Assembly: GCA_037147235.1 (NCBI GenBank)
Contig: JBAWVO010000006.1
Coordinates: 1-50,799, forward strand
DNA: 50,799 nucleotides
Direction: 5' to 3'
DNA from: JANXQG01 sp037147235
GTDB lineage: Bacteria; Planctomycetota; Planctomycetia; Pirellulales; Thermoguttaceae
Shown here: one piece after another, positions 35,169-44,634 of the stretch
Layout: each line of letters starts with the position of its first letter
Numbering within the stretch: the first letter of the stretch is position 1
Notes under the pieces: model-generated
What the model was told of the DNA's origin: nothing
Database searches by the model: none
Seen by the model: the letters and a program-made list of their open reading frames with translations, nothing else
Made by a program: the position numbers and the translations under genes

Positions 35169-35939
35169 ATGTACAACAAGCCAACTGCCGTACCCTCGCC
35201 TGTGGGTACTCCCGATCCCCAACCTGACCCTGCTCCGGCATGGTTTCGCCGGGTCTGGCACGGCGTCCGGGGCAGGATCCTTGGCGGTGTCCTCGTGGTG
35301 CTGCCGATCCTGATCACGCTCTGGATCATTCATTGGCTCTACTCGACCCTTGAAAAGTACGTGATCGATCCCCTTGCACTGCTGGTACTTTGGCAGGTCA
35401 ATGGGCGTCGGCCTGACACGGAACCGGCTATCTGGTTCGAGACGTACGCGGCCCCGGTGATCGCCATCCTGATTGCCTTGGCGCTGCTCTATTGCTGCGG
35501 CCTCTTTGTACGCTCCCGTCTGCGCCAGGTCATCGACTGGATCCTGCTGCGGTTGCCGGTGGTCTCCGTCGTTTACAATGGAGTGCGGAACGTGTTTCAA
35601 GCACTGGACAGGCAAGGTGAGCAGCAGCACCTACAGCGGGCGGTGCTGGTTGCGTTCCCCCATCCGGGCATGAAAACGCCGGCCTTCGTGACCGCGACTT
35701 GTCGAGACATCGAAACCCAGAAGGTCCTCCTGTGCGTGTTCGTCCCGACGGCACCAATGCCGGTTTCCGGGTTCTTGCTGCTGGTCCCCGAGGAAGAGGT
35801 AACGGAGTTGAATTGGAGTCCGGAGCAAACCCTGCAAACGCTCATTTCGGTCGGCCTCACGATTCCCCCGGAGATCCACTACTTCAAGAACAGACCTGAT
35901 ACCGAAATCACTCACATCGGAGAATACAGAGCCCTCTAA
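35169..35939 (+). CDS. DUF502-family membrane protein
   Basis: The 256-residue protein has an N-terminal Pro-rich tail and two membrane helices, at about 38-62 ('GRILGGVLVVLPILITLWII') and 93-115 ('APVIAILIALALLYCCGLFV'). A cytosolic or periplasmic beta-rich domain carries the family block 'LPVVSVVYNGVRNVFQALD' and 'FVPTAPMPVSGFLLLVPEEE'. DUF502 proteins are widespread but of unknown function. ATG 35169 has GAGG about 9 bp upstream; in-frame starts at 35148 and 35028 lack a site. It follows the metallophosphoesterase on the same strand and converges on the sigma factor gene, with only 13 bp between stops. Confidence 0.9.
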   Translation: MYNKPTAVPSPVGTPDPQPDPAPAWFRRVWHGVRGRILGGVLVVLPILITLWIIHWLYSTLEKYVIDPLALLVLWQVNGRRPDTEPAIWFETYAAPVIAILIALALLYCCGLFVRSRLRQVIDWILLRLPVVSVVYNGVRNVFQALDRQGEQQHLQRAVLVAFPHPGMKTPAFVTATCRDIETQKVLLCVFVPTAPMPVSGFLLLVPEEEVTELNWSPEQTLQTLISVGLTIPPEIHYFKNRPDTEITHIGEYRAL

Positions 35940-35952
35940 GAACCCTGCTTCA

Positions 35953-37380
35953 TCACCGTGCGTGGCCGTTGGGATTTGCAATATGCGTGGAGGGCGTATC
36001 GCGGGATTCAAGGAAACTGAGCAGTGTCTTCGCTTGGGGCGATTGTTGCAACTTACCAAGAGCCTCGACCTCGATCTGACGGACCCGCTCACGGGTCACC
36101 AAGAAGATGCTGCCGACTTCTGACAGGGTAAGGGGATAACCATCCGTCAAACCGAAACGGAAGCCGAGTACCGCCCGTTCGCGGTAGTCGAGTAAGGCCA
36201 GGGCTTCGGCCAACCGAGCCTGCAACTGGTCGTGGTTCATCCTGCACGAATTGTCGTGTATCCGCTGGTCCTCAGTAAACTCTCCGAGACAATGGTCACT
36301 GTATTCGCCGAAAACCTGGTCGAGTGACGTAGGCGCACGAAGAGATTGGATTGCCCAATTCGTCTCGGTCGTCGATATCCCGGCAACACGGGCGGTCTCA
36401 TCGATACTCGGCTGGTATCCGTTCGCCTGGGATAACTTACGAGTAACTTCTTGGACCTTGCCAATCTTTTCGACCATATGGACAGGAACGCGGACGGTAC
36501 GACTGTCATCCGCCAGCGACCTGGTAATCGCCTGGCGGATCCACCACGTGGCGTACGTGGAAAAGCGAAATCCCCGTGCATATTCAAACTTGTCGGCGGC
36601 CCGAATCAGGCCCGTGTTTCCTTCCTGGATCAGGTCAAGCAAACTGATGCCGCGGTTCTGGTAGCGGCGGGCAATCGAGACGACCAGACGTAAATTGGCA
36701 GCCACGAGGTCCTGTCGGGCCTGCTCGTAGTCGCGTTGTAGTCGTGTCATGCGTGCGAGATAACGGCGCAGCGTCGCTGGACTGTGCAGGGTAGCCTTCA
36801 TGAGGCGGCACAGATTCTTTCGCAGACCCATGCTGCGGCTGCGGTCTTGCGGATAGGCTTTGAGTTCGCGGTAGTAACGCGCCAGTCGATCCATCTGCTC
36901 GGACACTTGCTCAAGGGTCTTGAGAACCGATTGCAGAACGTCCGTGCGGACCCGCAATTCGTCGAGCAAGCGACTGGCACGACCGCAGCGGACTACGAGC
37001 TGTTGCCACGCTCGGCGACGCAGAGTCTTCGACCGCCACTTGCTGATGACTGTGGCAAAATCGCGACGGTTCCGCTCCAGCAGACCCGATACCGTCTTCA
37101 AATTGCAGCGCGCGCGTTGCACGATACGGCTCTTTTCCCGTGTGTCACTTACTGAAATCCCGATTACCTTCTCCAGGCGTAGGGAGCCGCAAAGTACGTT
37201 CCCCACGGTTCCGGCAACAGCTTGCAGGGCGTAATTTGTAGCCAGCAGTGCCAGGCGGAATCGCGTTCGTGTCTTTTCGATACGCTGAGCCGCCGCAATT
37301 TCTTCCCGCCGCGACAGCATGGGTATGTTGCCCATCTGCATCAAATATGTTCGGACGGGATCCGACTGAAAGTCCACCAC
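35953..37380 (-). CDS. RpoD-like sigma-70 factor with long non-conserved insert (second copy)
   Basis: The 475-residue protein has region 1.2 ('DPVRTYLMQMGNIPMLSRRE'), a 190-residue basic helical insert, region 2 from residue 229 ('NLRLVVSIARRYQNRGISLL', 'IQEGNTGLIRAADKFEYARG', 'FSTYATWWIRQAITRSLADD'), region 3 and region 4 ('LLDYRERAVLGFRFGLTDGY', 'VTRERVRQIEVEALGKLQQS'). GTG 37380 has GGGAG 7-8 bp upstream. The distance from start to region 2 equals that of the sigma factor at 3413-4888. Region 2.4 and region 3 are closer to canonical RpoD ('VRVPVHMVEKIGKVQ') than in that paralog. It is likely a general-stress or growth-phase factor. Confidence 0.93.
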   Translation of the reverse strand: MVDFQSDPVRTYLMQMGNIPMLSRREEIAAAQRIEKTRTRFRLALLATNYALQAVAGTVGNVLCGSLRLEKVIGISVSDTREKSRIVQRARCNLKTVSGLLERNRRDFATVISKWRSKTLRRRAWQQLVVRCGRASRLLDELRVRTDVLQSVLKTLEQVSEQMDRLARYYRELKAYPQDRSRSMGLRKNLCRLMKATLHSPATLRRYLARMTRLQRDYEQARQDLVAANLRLVVSIARRYQNRGISLLDLIQEGNTGLIRAADKFEYARGFRFSTYATWWIRQAITRSLADDSRTVRVPVHMVEKIGKVQEVTRKLSQANGYQPSIDETARVAGISTTETNWAIQSLRAPTSLDQVFGEYSDHCLGEFTEDQRIHDNSCRMNHDQLQARLAEALALLDYRERAVLGFRFGLTDGYPLTLSEVGSIFLVTRERVRQIEVEALGKLQQSPQAKTLLSFLESRDTPSTHIANPNGHAR

Positions 37381-37795
37381 ACCGATACTCCCAATTCTTT
37401 GCCCTCTGCTTCGTCCACATATTCAAATCAAAGAGCAAAAGTCGTGCCCACAAGAGAAGAATGCAGGAAAGGGGAAACCAGGCGATTCAGGCTGGGGCAT
37501 TTTGCCTCGCCGGGGCATCATGGGGCGCGCCGCATCGATATTGGACGGCCTGCGACGAGGATTCTGAGGCAAGAAGTGCAGCCTTTCCTGGTTGGTGCAG
37601 CAAGTCTTCTCTACAGTTTACGATTGGCACGGCCGTTGCATACCTCGGGGCATCGCGGAGTAACGTGGATCACTGCCAAATGAACCGGCGAACCGCAAAA
37701 TTCCAGCTTCGGTCATTCTGTTGTCCGCGCACGCCCGTGCGGACCAGGTAACAACTGAAAAAACAAGAAATCTCCACGAACACAAAGGTAACGCA
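37381..37795. other. Divergent intergenic region (sigma factor / M16 peptidase)
   Basis: These 415 bp carry the promoters of two divergent genes. Open frames crossing it have no coding signature or ribosome-binding sites. I see no RNA gene or strong palindrome. Confidence 0.4.
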
Positions 37796-40654
37796 ATGAA
37801 TTTTCTAAAGACTGTCGTTTTCGCCGTCATGTTCGCTTCGACGCACTTGGCGATTGCAGGCTCGCGTATTCCCCCCATTCCATTTGAGAAATACACGCTT
37901 CCCAATGGCCTTCAAGTGATCCTGCATGAAGACCATTCGACTCCGATTGTCACGGTCAACGTGTGGTATCACGTTGGGGCGAAAAACGAACAGCCGGGCA
38001 AGACCGGCTTTGCCCATCTTTTCGAGCATATGATGTTTCAGGGATCGAAGCACCAGAACGATTTCTTCGGCCCCTTACAGCAGGCGGGAGGCCGATTGAA
38101 TGGCTCAACCACGCAGGATCGTACGAACTACTGGGAGACGGTGCCCTCGAACTACCTGGAGATGGCGTTGTGGATGGAGTCGGACCGAATGGGTTTCCTG
38201 CTTCCGGCGATGACCCAGGCAAAACTCGACAACCAGCGGGCTGTCGTTAAGAACGAACGCCGCCAAAGCTACGATAACCGGCCTTACGGGCTGGTTTACG
38301 AAACGGTTCTGGCGGCCATGTACCCGCCCCAGCACCCGTACAGTTGGCCCACAATTGGCTCCATGGTCGATCTGGATAAAGCGAGCCGAGAGGATGTGGC
38401 CGCATTTTTCCGCCGTTACTACCATCCGGGTAATGCCAGTCTGTGCATCGCTGGTGACTTCAACAACGAGGAGGCGAAACGGCTGGTAGCAAAGTACTTC
38501 GGGCCGATCCCGGCCGGTCCCAAAGTAGAAAAAGTCAAGGCGATGCCGTACGAACTCCTGGAAGAAAAGCGGATTCAAATGACCGATCGAGTTGGCTTGC
38601 CACGTCTCTATATGGCCTGGCCCACCGTGCCGATGTTCGCCGCCAACGAAGCGGATCTGGCAATCCTTGCCGATGTTCTGGCCGGCGGCAAAACGTCGCG
38701 GCTTTATCGTGCCCTCGTTCGCGAGAAACAGATTGCGCAGGAAGTGGAGGTCTACCAGGATTCTGAAGAACTTACCGGTCAACTGTTCATCGTCGTGACT
38801 GCCCGGCCCAGCCACACGATCGCGGAGCTTAAAGCGGCAGTCCTCGACGAATTGCACCGTATTCGGGCCCAACCGCCCAGCGGGTCTGAGGTCTCCCGCG
38901 CCGTCAGCCGCATCGAAGCTCAACGGGTCCGCTCGCTGGAATCCGCAAGCGGATTTGACGGCCGTGCGGACCGGCTCAACATGTACAACGTCTTTACGGG
39001 AGATCCAGGCCACTTGGACAAGGACTTTCAGCGATACCTGACCGTCACTCCCGCAGGGGTACAGCGTGCGGCAAGAGAGTATCTCGGGGCGGGGCGCGTG
39101 GTCCTGGAGGTGAAGCCGGGCTCAGAAACGAAGATCGCGTCCGACCCAAGGGTCGCCGCAGAGCAAGCCCGCGAGGAACTCGCCAGGAAAGCCGTGAAGC
39201 CGCTGGCGGCACCAGCGCCAACCCTGGTGGCGGATCACGACCGCCAGACACTCCCCAAGCCCGGCCCGGCCGCAAGATTTGTTTTGCCGCCATTCCAGCA
39301 GGCTAAACTCTCCAACGGGATGAAAGTCGTTGTCGTCGAGAAACACGGCCTGCCCACGGTCGCCCTCAACCTGGTCATGCGCATGGGACGGTCGTCTGAT
39401 CCGGCAACGAAACCGGGCTTGGCCAACCTGATGACCGCCGTTTGGGACGAAGGCACGTCCCATCGCACCGGGGAGCAAATTGCCGATGAACTGGCATCGT
39501 TGGGAGCGAGCCTGTCGATCTTGGCCGATTGGGATTCCTCCGCGGCACGGCTCTTCAGCCTCAAGCGACACCTTCCCCAAGCCCTCGACGTGTACGCGGA
39601 TGTGCTTCGTCATCCGACATTCCCCGAGGCCCAACTGGTCCGAGCGAAGAACATAGCTCTTGGGGAACTGGCCCAGGTTCATGATGACGCCAACTCGCTG
39701 GCGCGTCTGGCGGTCGCTGCGATATTGTACGGTACGGCGCACCCATACGGCCAATCGCCTTACGGCACACCCTCCGTGATTAACGCGATCACTAAGACCG
39801 ACCTCATGGACTTCTACCGTACTCGCATCCGTCCCGAGGAATCCACGCTTATTGCCGTGGGCGATATTACCCTGCCGGAGTTGATACCGGAACTCGAAAA
39901 AGCCTTGGGCGGATGGAAGGCAGTTGCCGACATGCCTTCCGGTGCGGCGATGCCCGCGCCCCCCACGCCGAAACCGACTCACATCCTCCTGGTCGATAAA
40001 CCGGGAGCAGCCCAGTCGGTCATCGCGGTGACCCAAGTCGGCGTCGCTCGGAACTCGCCCGACTACTACTCTCTAATCGTGATGAACAGCATCTTCGGCG
40101 GGCAGTTCTCCAGCCGGCTTAACATGAACCTGCGAGAGTCGAAGGGCTACACGTACGGGGCTCGCACCGCGTTCGATTGGCGGATTCAACAGCCCGGGCC
40201 GTTCCTGGCAACTGCCAGTGTGCAAACCGCGGTGACAGCTCCGGCACTCGTTGAGTTTTTTAAGGAATTCCAAGGAATCACGAGTTCAAATCCGGTCGGT
40301 ATCGAGGAATTGGAATTTTCAAAGGCATACCTCACGCGGGGCTATCCGGCCGATTTCGAGACCCCGTCCCAGATCGCCCTTCATTTGGAAACTCTCGTGG
40401 AATACCGTCTTCCCGACGATTTCTTCAACACATATACGCCGCGAGTTGAGGCTGTCACTACCAGTAACGTGTTCAACGTGGCCAAGAAGTACCTCGATCT
40501 AGACCATTTGGCGATCATCATTGTCGCCGATCGCGCGAAGGTCGAGCCAAGCCTCCGCAAACTGTCGATGGGAAAGAACATCGAATTCGTTCGGTTTGAC
40601 GAGGATTTACGCGTCGTCCCGGCAGCAGGATGCCGCCATGCTGGAGTCGAATAA
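37796..40654 (+). CDS. Secreted M16-family zinc peptidase (two fused domains)
   Basis: The 952-residue protein has a signal peptide ending near 'LAIAG'. The N-terminal M16 domain carries the inverted zinc motif HxxEH at 74-78 ('FAHLFEHMMFQG') and the third ligand Glu154 ('VVKNERRQSY'). That ligand is exactly 76 residues after His78, as in pitrilysin. A second M16 domain from about 498 ('FQQAKLSNGMKVVVVEKHGL') keeps the fold but lacks HxxEH, so it serves as the clam-shell partner. Such proteins degrade peptides of about 20-60 residues in the periplasm. ATG 37796 follows AAAGGTAA; an in-frame extension to 37721 has no support. It is divergent from the sigma factor. Confidence 0.95.
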   Translation: MNFLKTVVFAVMFASTHLAIAGSRIPPIPFEKYTLPNGLQVILHEDHSTPIVTVNVWYHVGAKNEQPGKTGFAHLFEHMMFQGSKHQNDFFGPLQQAGGRLNGSTTQDRTNYWETVPSNYLEMALWMESDRMGFLLPAMTQAKLDNQRAVVKNERRQSYDNRPYGLVYETVLAAMYPPQHPYSWPTIGSMVDLDKASREDVAAFFRRYYHPGNASLCIAGDFNNEEAKRLVAKYFGPIPAGPKVEKVKAMPYELLEEKRIQMTDRVGLPRLYMAWPTVPMFAANEADLAILADVLAGGKTSRLYRALVREKQIAQEVEVYQDSEELTGQLFIVVTARPSHTIAELKAAVLDELHRIRAQPPSGSEVSRAVSRIEAQRVRSLESASGFDGRADRLNMYNVFTGDPGHLDKDFQRYLTVTPAGVQRAAREYLGAGRVVLEVKPGSETKIASDPRVAAEQAREELARKAVKPLAAPAPTLVADHDRQTLPKPGPAARFVLPPFQQAKLSNGMKVVVVEKHGLPTVALNLVMRMGRSSDPATKPGLANLMTAVWDEGTSHRTGEQIADELASLGASLSILADWDSSAARLFSLKRHLPQALDVYADVLRHPTFPEAQLVRAKNIALGELAQVHDDANSLARLAVAAILYGTAHPYGQSPYGTPSVINAITKTDLMDFYRTRIRPEESTLIAVGDITLPELIPELEKALGGWKAVADMPSGAAMPAPPTPKPTHILLVDKPGAAQSVIAVTQVGVARNSPDYYSLIVMNSIFGGQFSSRLNMNLRESKGYTYGARTAFDWRIQQPGPFLATASVQTAVTAPALVEFFKEFQGITSSNPVGIEELEFSKAYLTRGYPADFETPSQIALHLETLVEYRLPDDFFNTYTPRVEAVTTSNVFNVAKKYLDLDHLAIIIVADRAKVEPSLRKLSMGKNIEFVRFDEDLRVVPAAGCRHAGVE

Positions 40655-40675
40655 TCAGGCCCTCGAAGAGTCTAA

Positions 40676-40753
40676 TCAGATCGCCGAAATCGCAAAACGC
40701 TCTACCGCAAGCTGCGGCGGTATGGAGTAATGCGGAATGGGGAGGAATTGTAG
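40676..40753 (+). pseudogene. Remnant of an NtrC-type response regulator C-terminus
   Basis: The frame reads 'SDRRNRKTLYRKLRRYGVMR' then 'NGEEL' and a stop. It matches the last 19 codons of the intact regulator at 8645-10021 ('RKTLYRKLRQYGVLRDGEEL'). In DNA about 56 of 66 bases agree, and differences are mostly at third positions. An in-frame stop at 40673 and the loss of everything upstream show it is a relic. It lies 22 bp after the M16 peptidase stop and about 110 bp before the VIT/vWA gene. Confidence 0.75.
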
Positions 40754-40866
40754 ACCTTTTATTTTTAACAACGGCGGAACTAAACTAGCCTCGCTGTTGT
40801 CTAATTGAGTGATTGTGGTAGCATTGAAACTTGGGAAGGTCATTTTTCAACCAAGGACGTTTTATT

Positions 40867-43350
40867 ATGACGAGCAGGCGATTTCTGTGTGCCGCTTTGG
40901 CGGGCTTGGTAGTTTGGGCAATAGGTGCGACGGTTCAGGCAAAAATCGAGGCCGTTCCCAGTGAAGGCCGGCTGGAGGCTATGGATCCCAACGGAAAACC
41001 GCTGGGCAACTGTCCCCTGAAGCATACGGAAGTCACCGCCGACATATCCGGCTTCGTCGCCCGCGTGACGGTCCGGCAGCAGTTCCACAATCCTTTCCCG
41101 GACAAGATCGAGGCCGTCTACGTCTTCCCGCTCTCCCAGTATGCCGCAGTGGATCAGATGACCATGCGGATTGGCGAACGAGTGATCAAAGGCCAGATCA
41201 AGGAACGGGGTGAGGCCCGTGCGATCTACGAGACCGCCAAGGCCCAGGGGAAGGTTGCCAGTCTGCTGGATCAGGAGCGGCCCAACATTTTCACCCAGTC
41301 CGTGGCCAACATCGAGCCGGGCGAGCAGGTCGAAATCATCATATCCTACAGCGAAACACTACCGTGGAAGGATGGCGAGTACCAGTTCAGCTTCCCGATG
41401 GTGGTCGGTCCCCGCTACATGCCGGGTCAGCCGAGCGGCCCGGCAACGACCGGCTGGGCACCGTCCACCGATCAAGTGCCTGACGCCAACAAGATTTCGC
41501 CGCCGGTGACGCCCGAGGGAACGCGCGCCGGCCATGATATTTCCATCACGGTGCGCATGGATGCCGGCTTGCCGCTGCAGCGTCTCGACTCGCGCCAGCA
41601 CGCCATCGACGTCGAGTATCCCACGGCCGACAAGAGCCGTGCGATTGTCAAGCTCAAGCAGCAGAAGACCCTTCCGAACAAGGACTTTGTACTGGTCTAC
41701 CAGACAGCCGGCGATGAGATTGCCGACACGCTGCTTACTCATACCGACTCCCGCGGCAAGTTCTTCACCCTGATCCTCCAGCCGCCCAAGCGGGTGCGGC
41801 AGCAGCAGATTGTGCCCAAGGAGATCTACTTCGTGATCGATTCGAGCGGTTCGATGATGGGTTTCCCCGTCGAGACGGCCAAAAAGGCCATGAAGTTGTG
41901 CATCGAGGGATTGAACAAAAAAGACACCCTGAACCTCATGACCTTCTCGGGCCACACCAGCTTCTGTTTCAACAAGCCGGTGCATAACACGGCCGAGAAC
42001 CGCAAGAAAGCCCTGCGATTTCTCGATAGCCTCCACGGCTCCGGCGGGACCGAGATGATGAAGGCCATCAATGCCTGTTTGTCTTACCAGGACGATCCCC
42101 GCCGCGTCCGCGTCGTCTGCTTCATGACCGATGGCTACGTGGGGAACGATATGGCGATCATCGACGCTGTCAAGCGAAACGCCGGCACCGCGCGGGTTTT
42201 CGCCTTCGGCATTGGCGGGTCGATCAATCGCTTCCTTCTGGACGGCATGGCCCGGGCGGGCCGCGGCGAAGTGCAATATGTGCTCGATGAGCGAGATGCG
42301 GCCGGCGTGGCCGAGCGGTTCTACGAGCGCGTCCGCACGCCGGTACTCACCGACGTGCAACTCGACTTCGGCGATCTCCAAGTCACCCAACTCTACCCTC
42401 AGCAGATACCCGACCTGTTCAGTTCCACGCCCGTGGTGATCAAAGGGCAGTACAAGCAAGCGGGCAAGGGCGTGGTCACCCTCCGCGGCCAGTCGGGCCA
42501 GGAGAAGTTTGAGCGGAAAATTGAAGTGAATTTCCCTGACGACGAGCCGAAAAACGATGTGTTGGCCCCCTTGTGGGCTCGCGCGAAGGTCGAGGACTTA
42601 ATGAACCAGGACTTGGCCGGCGTACAACGAGGCCAGCCCAATCCGGCACAAAAGGAAGAGATCCTCGGCCTGGGCCTTCGGTTCCAGTTGCTCACGCAGT
42701 TCACCAGTTTTGTGGCCGTCGAGGAACTGCACATTACCAAAGGCGGACAGGCCCGAACCGTCGCCGTCCCCGTGGAAATGCCCGAGGGTGTAAGCTATGA
42801 GGGCGTCTTCGGCAGCCGCGGCCAAGCTGCCATGAATTCCGGGATGGGGTGGAGCAGCGGGAAAGGGAAGGACGGAAAAGGGAAGTCGTCGTCGCTGAGT
42901 CGGGCGAGTCCGATGCCGGGATTCGGCCAAGGATCTGGCTTCGGCGGAGGGATGCCTGGAACTCCTCCCCCAGCCAAGACGGCTCGGCTGATGAAAAACC
43001 AAAAGGAACTCGCAAATAAAGTGGACGACGTAGAGAACGTCGCGTCGGCACAACAGATACGGCAGAGCAAACTGGCACCCGAACTGCGCGACCTAGCTGA
43101 AAAGGTGGCCAAGCAGGGCAAGGACGGCAACCTGACGCTCGGCAAGATCGAGGTCAAGGCCGGCCGCGTTGAGATCCGCGTGTTGCTTGGCTCGCTGAAC
43201 GACGAGGTACTAGGGAAGCTGAAGGCACTCGGCTTTTTTGAGCTGGTGCGGGCCAAGTCGGTCAAAATGGTCATTGGCACCCTCGAAGTCACGCAACTCG
43301 AAACCCTGGCGAAACTCGATATCGTGCTGCGGATCGAGCCTTCGCAGTAG
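40867..43350 (+). CDS. Secreted VIT and von Willebrand A domain protein
   Basis: The 827-residue protein starts at ATG 40867 (AAGGACG upstream). A signal peptide ends near 'TVQA'. The VIT domain at about 30-165 carries 'RVTVRQQFHNPFPDKIEAVY', 'FPLSQYAAVDQM' and 'RGEARAIYETAKAQGKVASL'. The vWA domain at about 318-490 has a complete MIDAS Asp325-x-Ser327-x-Ser329 ('FVIDSSGSMMG') and a later Asp in 'FMTDGYVGND'. A beta-rich region, a Gly/Ser/Met-rich low-complexity stretch (about 655-700) and a charged helical tail follow. The layout matches inter-alpha-trypsin-inhibitor-like proteins of bacteria, thought to bind partners through a metal-dependent surface. No sortase motif or membrane anchor is visible at the C-terminus. 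Confidence 0.93.
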   Translation: MTSRRFLCAALAGLVVWAIGATVQAKIEAVPSEGRLEAMDPNGKPLGNCPLKHTEVTADISGFVARVTVRQQFHNPFPDKIEAVYVFPLSQYAAVDQMTMRIGERVIKGQIKERGEARAIYETAKAQGKVASLLDQERPNIFTQSVANIEPGEQVEIIISYSETLPWKDGEYQFSFPMVVGPRYMPGQPSGPATTGWAPSTDQVPDANKISPPVTPEGTRAGHDISITVRMDAGLPLQRLDSRQHAIDVEYPTADKSRAIVKLKQQKTLPNKDFVLVYQTAGDEIADTLLTHTDSRGKFFTLILQPPKRVRQQQIVPKEIYFVIDSSGSMMGFPVETAKKAMKLCIEGLNKKDTLNLMTFSGHTSFCFNKPVHNTAENRKKALRFLDSLHGSGGTEMMKAINACLSYQDDPRRVRVVCFMTDGYVGNDMAIIDAVKRNAGTARVFAFGIGGSINRFLLDGMARAGRGEVQYVLDERDAAGVAERFYERVRTPVLTDVQLDFGDLQVTQLYPQQIPDLFSSTPVVIKGQYKQAGKGVVTLRGQSGQEKFERKIEVNFPDDEPKNDVLAPLWARAKVEDLMNQDLAGVQRGQPNPAQKEEILGLGLRFQLLTQFTSFVAVEELHITKGGQARTVAVPVEMPEGVSYEGVFGSRGQAAMNSGMGWSSGKGKDGKGKSSSLSRASPMPGFGQGSGFGGGMPGTPPPAKTARLMKNQKELANKVDDVENVASAQQIRQSKLAPELRDLAEKVAKQGKDGNLTLGKIEVKAGRVEIRVLLGSLNDEVLGKLKALGFFELVRAKSVKMVIGTLEVTQLETLAKLDIVLRIEPSQ

Positions 43351-43373
43351 GCCGGATCGGGTTTCAGCAAGGT

Positions 43374-43400
43374 CGGAAAAAGGGGGCTTTTCCGGTTTTA
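43374..43400 (+). terminator. Possible intrinsic terminator of the VIT/vWA gene
   Basis: A perfect 7-bp stem CGGAAAA/TTTTCCG (43374-43380 and 43388-43394) is followed by GTTTTAGG, 24 bp after the stop codon. The stem is AT-heavy and the T-run short. A similar sequence (TCCGGTTCTAGGT) follows the epimerase gene at 47816-47828. Confidence 0.45.
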
Positions 43401-43548
43401 GGTGCAGAAGTAGGGTGAAACGAGCCCCCATACGAACCAACTCAAGGATTTTGGTATCAGTGTATTATTGTCCCATGCAAAACTTCGATCTTGATCCCAA
43501 AGCATGGCTGGCGGTAGACTTACGCCTCCGAAGGGATAATGGCGACGA

Positions 43549-44634
43549 ATGGCGAGTTGTTCGGAACGTGGAATCGCTGGAACATTGCTTTTAGGCTGGC
43601 TCGGTTGGACCGTCCTGGCGACGGCGGCGCATGCGCAGATCGATGCGATGCCGATCACGGTGTTGGATAGTCGCGATGCGGTGGTGATTCAGGCCAGTGC
43701 CACGGAACCCGTCGCGCAGGAATACACGCCTGGGCAATACGTGCCTCGGCCGCAGCCGATGGTTACCCCAGGTCCGCCGCAATCGTTTGACGAGCCTGCG
43801 CCCACCATCGCCCTCGCCCCGCCCGCCGGAACCATTGCTCTGCCGAACCCTCATGTTCCCCAAATGGTCGTCTGGACGGTGCCTTGGACCTGGCAGGTTT
43901 TGCCCGATGGGCTGATGTTCAAAAACTATCTGGCCAGCAATGAAGAGGGCCGCCTCGGCAGCCAATTATATTACGACAAGAAAATCGGCTGGATCTGGGA
44001 CATTAACCTGGGTGCTCACGTCGGCATCCTCCGCTACGGTACGCAGGATCCCGCCTGGCCGGAAGGCTGGCAGCTTGATGTCGACGGCGGCGCGTTGCCA
44101 CGTTTGGATAGTAGCCGCAGCATGGTATCGACCGATTTCCGCCTCGGATTTCCGATCACGCGTCGCGAGGGACCGTGGGAATTCAAGTTCGGCTATTATC
44201 ATCTCAGTTCGCACTTGGGCGATCTCTACATGCTGGCCCATCCCGACGAGATGCGGCTGAATTATGTTCGCGAGCAACTGGTACTCGGGGTGGCCTATCG
44301 CCCGATCTGCGACTTACGGTTTTATGGCGAAGCGAATTATGCCTTTCACGTGGATGGCGGTTCTCAGCCGTGGGAGTTTCAATTCGGCGTCGACTATAGC
44401 CCCGCACAGCCGAACGGGCTCTACGGTTCGCCGTTTGCCGCCATCAATTCCAAGCTTCGCGAGGAGGTACACTACGGCGGCAACGTCACCGTCGAAGCCG
44501 GCTGGCAATGGCGCGGTCCCACCGGCCATACGCTTCGCACGGGCCTTCAATACTTCAACGGCATGAGTTTCCAGCGGCAGTTCCACGACCACTACGAGAG
44601 CTTGATCGGGGCCGGGGTGTGGTACGATTTCTAG
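43549..44634 (+). CDS. DUF1207-like outer-membrane protein
   Basis: The 361-residue protein has a signal peptide ending at 'AHAQ', a Pro-rich linker and then 'WTWQVLPDGLMFKNYLASN', a block typical of DUF1207 proteins. Amphipathic strands follow ('KIGWIWDINLGAHVGILRYG', 'PWEFKFGYYHLSSHLGDLYM', 'DLRFYGEANYAFHVDGGSQP') and the last residue is Phe ('GAGVWYDF'), so it is probably a beta-barrel. The function is unknown; the family is common in planctomycetes. ATG 43549 has only a distant GAAGGG. Its last 24 bp, just short of the stop, are repeated at 45524-45547. Its stop overlaps the stop of the small gene on the opposite strand. Confidence 0.88.
   Translation: MASCSERGIAGTLLLGWLGWTVLATAAHAQIDAMPITVLDSRDAVVIQASATEPVAQEYTPGQYVPRPQPMVTPGPPQSFDEPAPTIALAPPAGTIALPNPHVPQMVVWTVPWTWQVLPDGLMFKNYLASNEEGRLGSQLYYDKKIGWIWDINLGAHVGILRYGTQDPAWPEGWQLDVDGGALPRLDSSRSMVSTDFRLGFPITRREGPWEFKFGYYHLSSHLGDLYMLAHPDEMRLNYVREQLVLGVAYRPICDLRFYGEANYAFHVDGGSQPWEFQFGVDYSPAQPNGLYGSPFAAINSKLREEVHYGGNVTVEAGWQWRGPTGHTLRTGLQYFNGMSFQRQFHDHYESLIGAGVWYDF
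44609..44632 (+). repeat. 24-bp direct repeat, left copy
   Basis: The sequence GGGCCGGGGTGTGGTACGAT plus TTCT is the 3' end of the DUF1207-like gene. It recurs identically at 45524-45547. The two copies bracket the HEPN/BolA-like gene pair. Confidence 0.8.
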
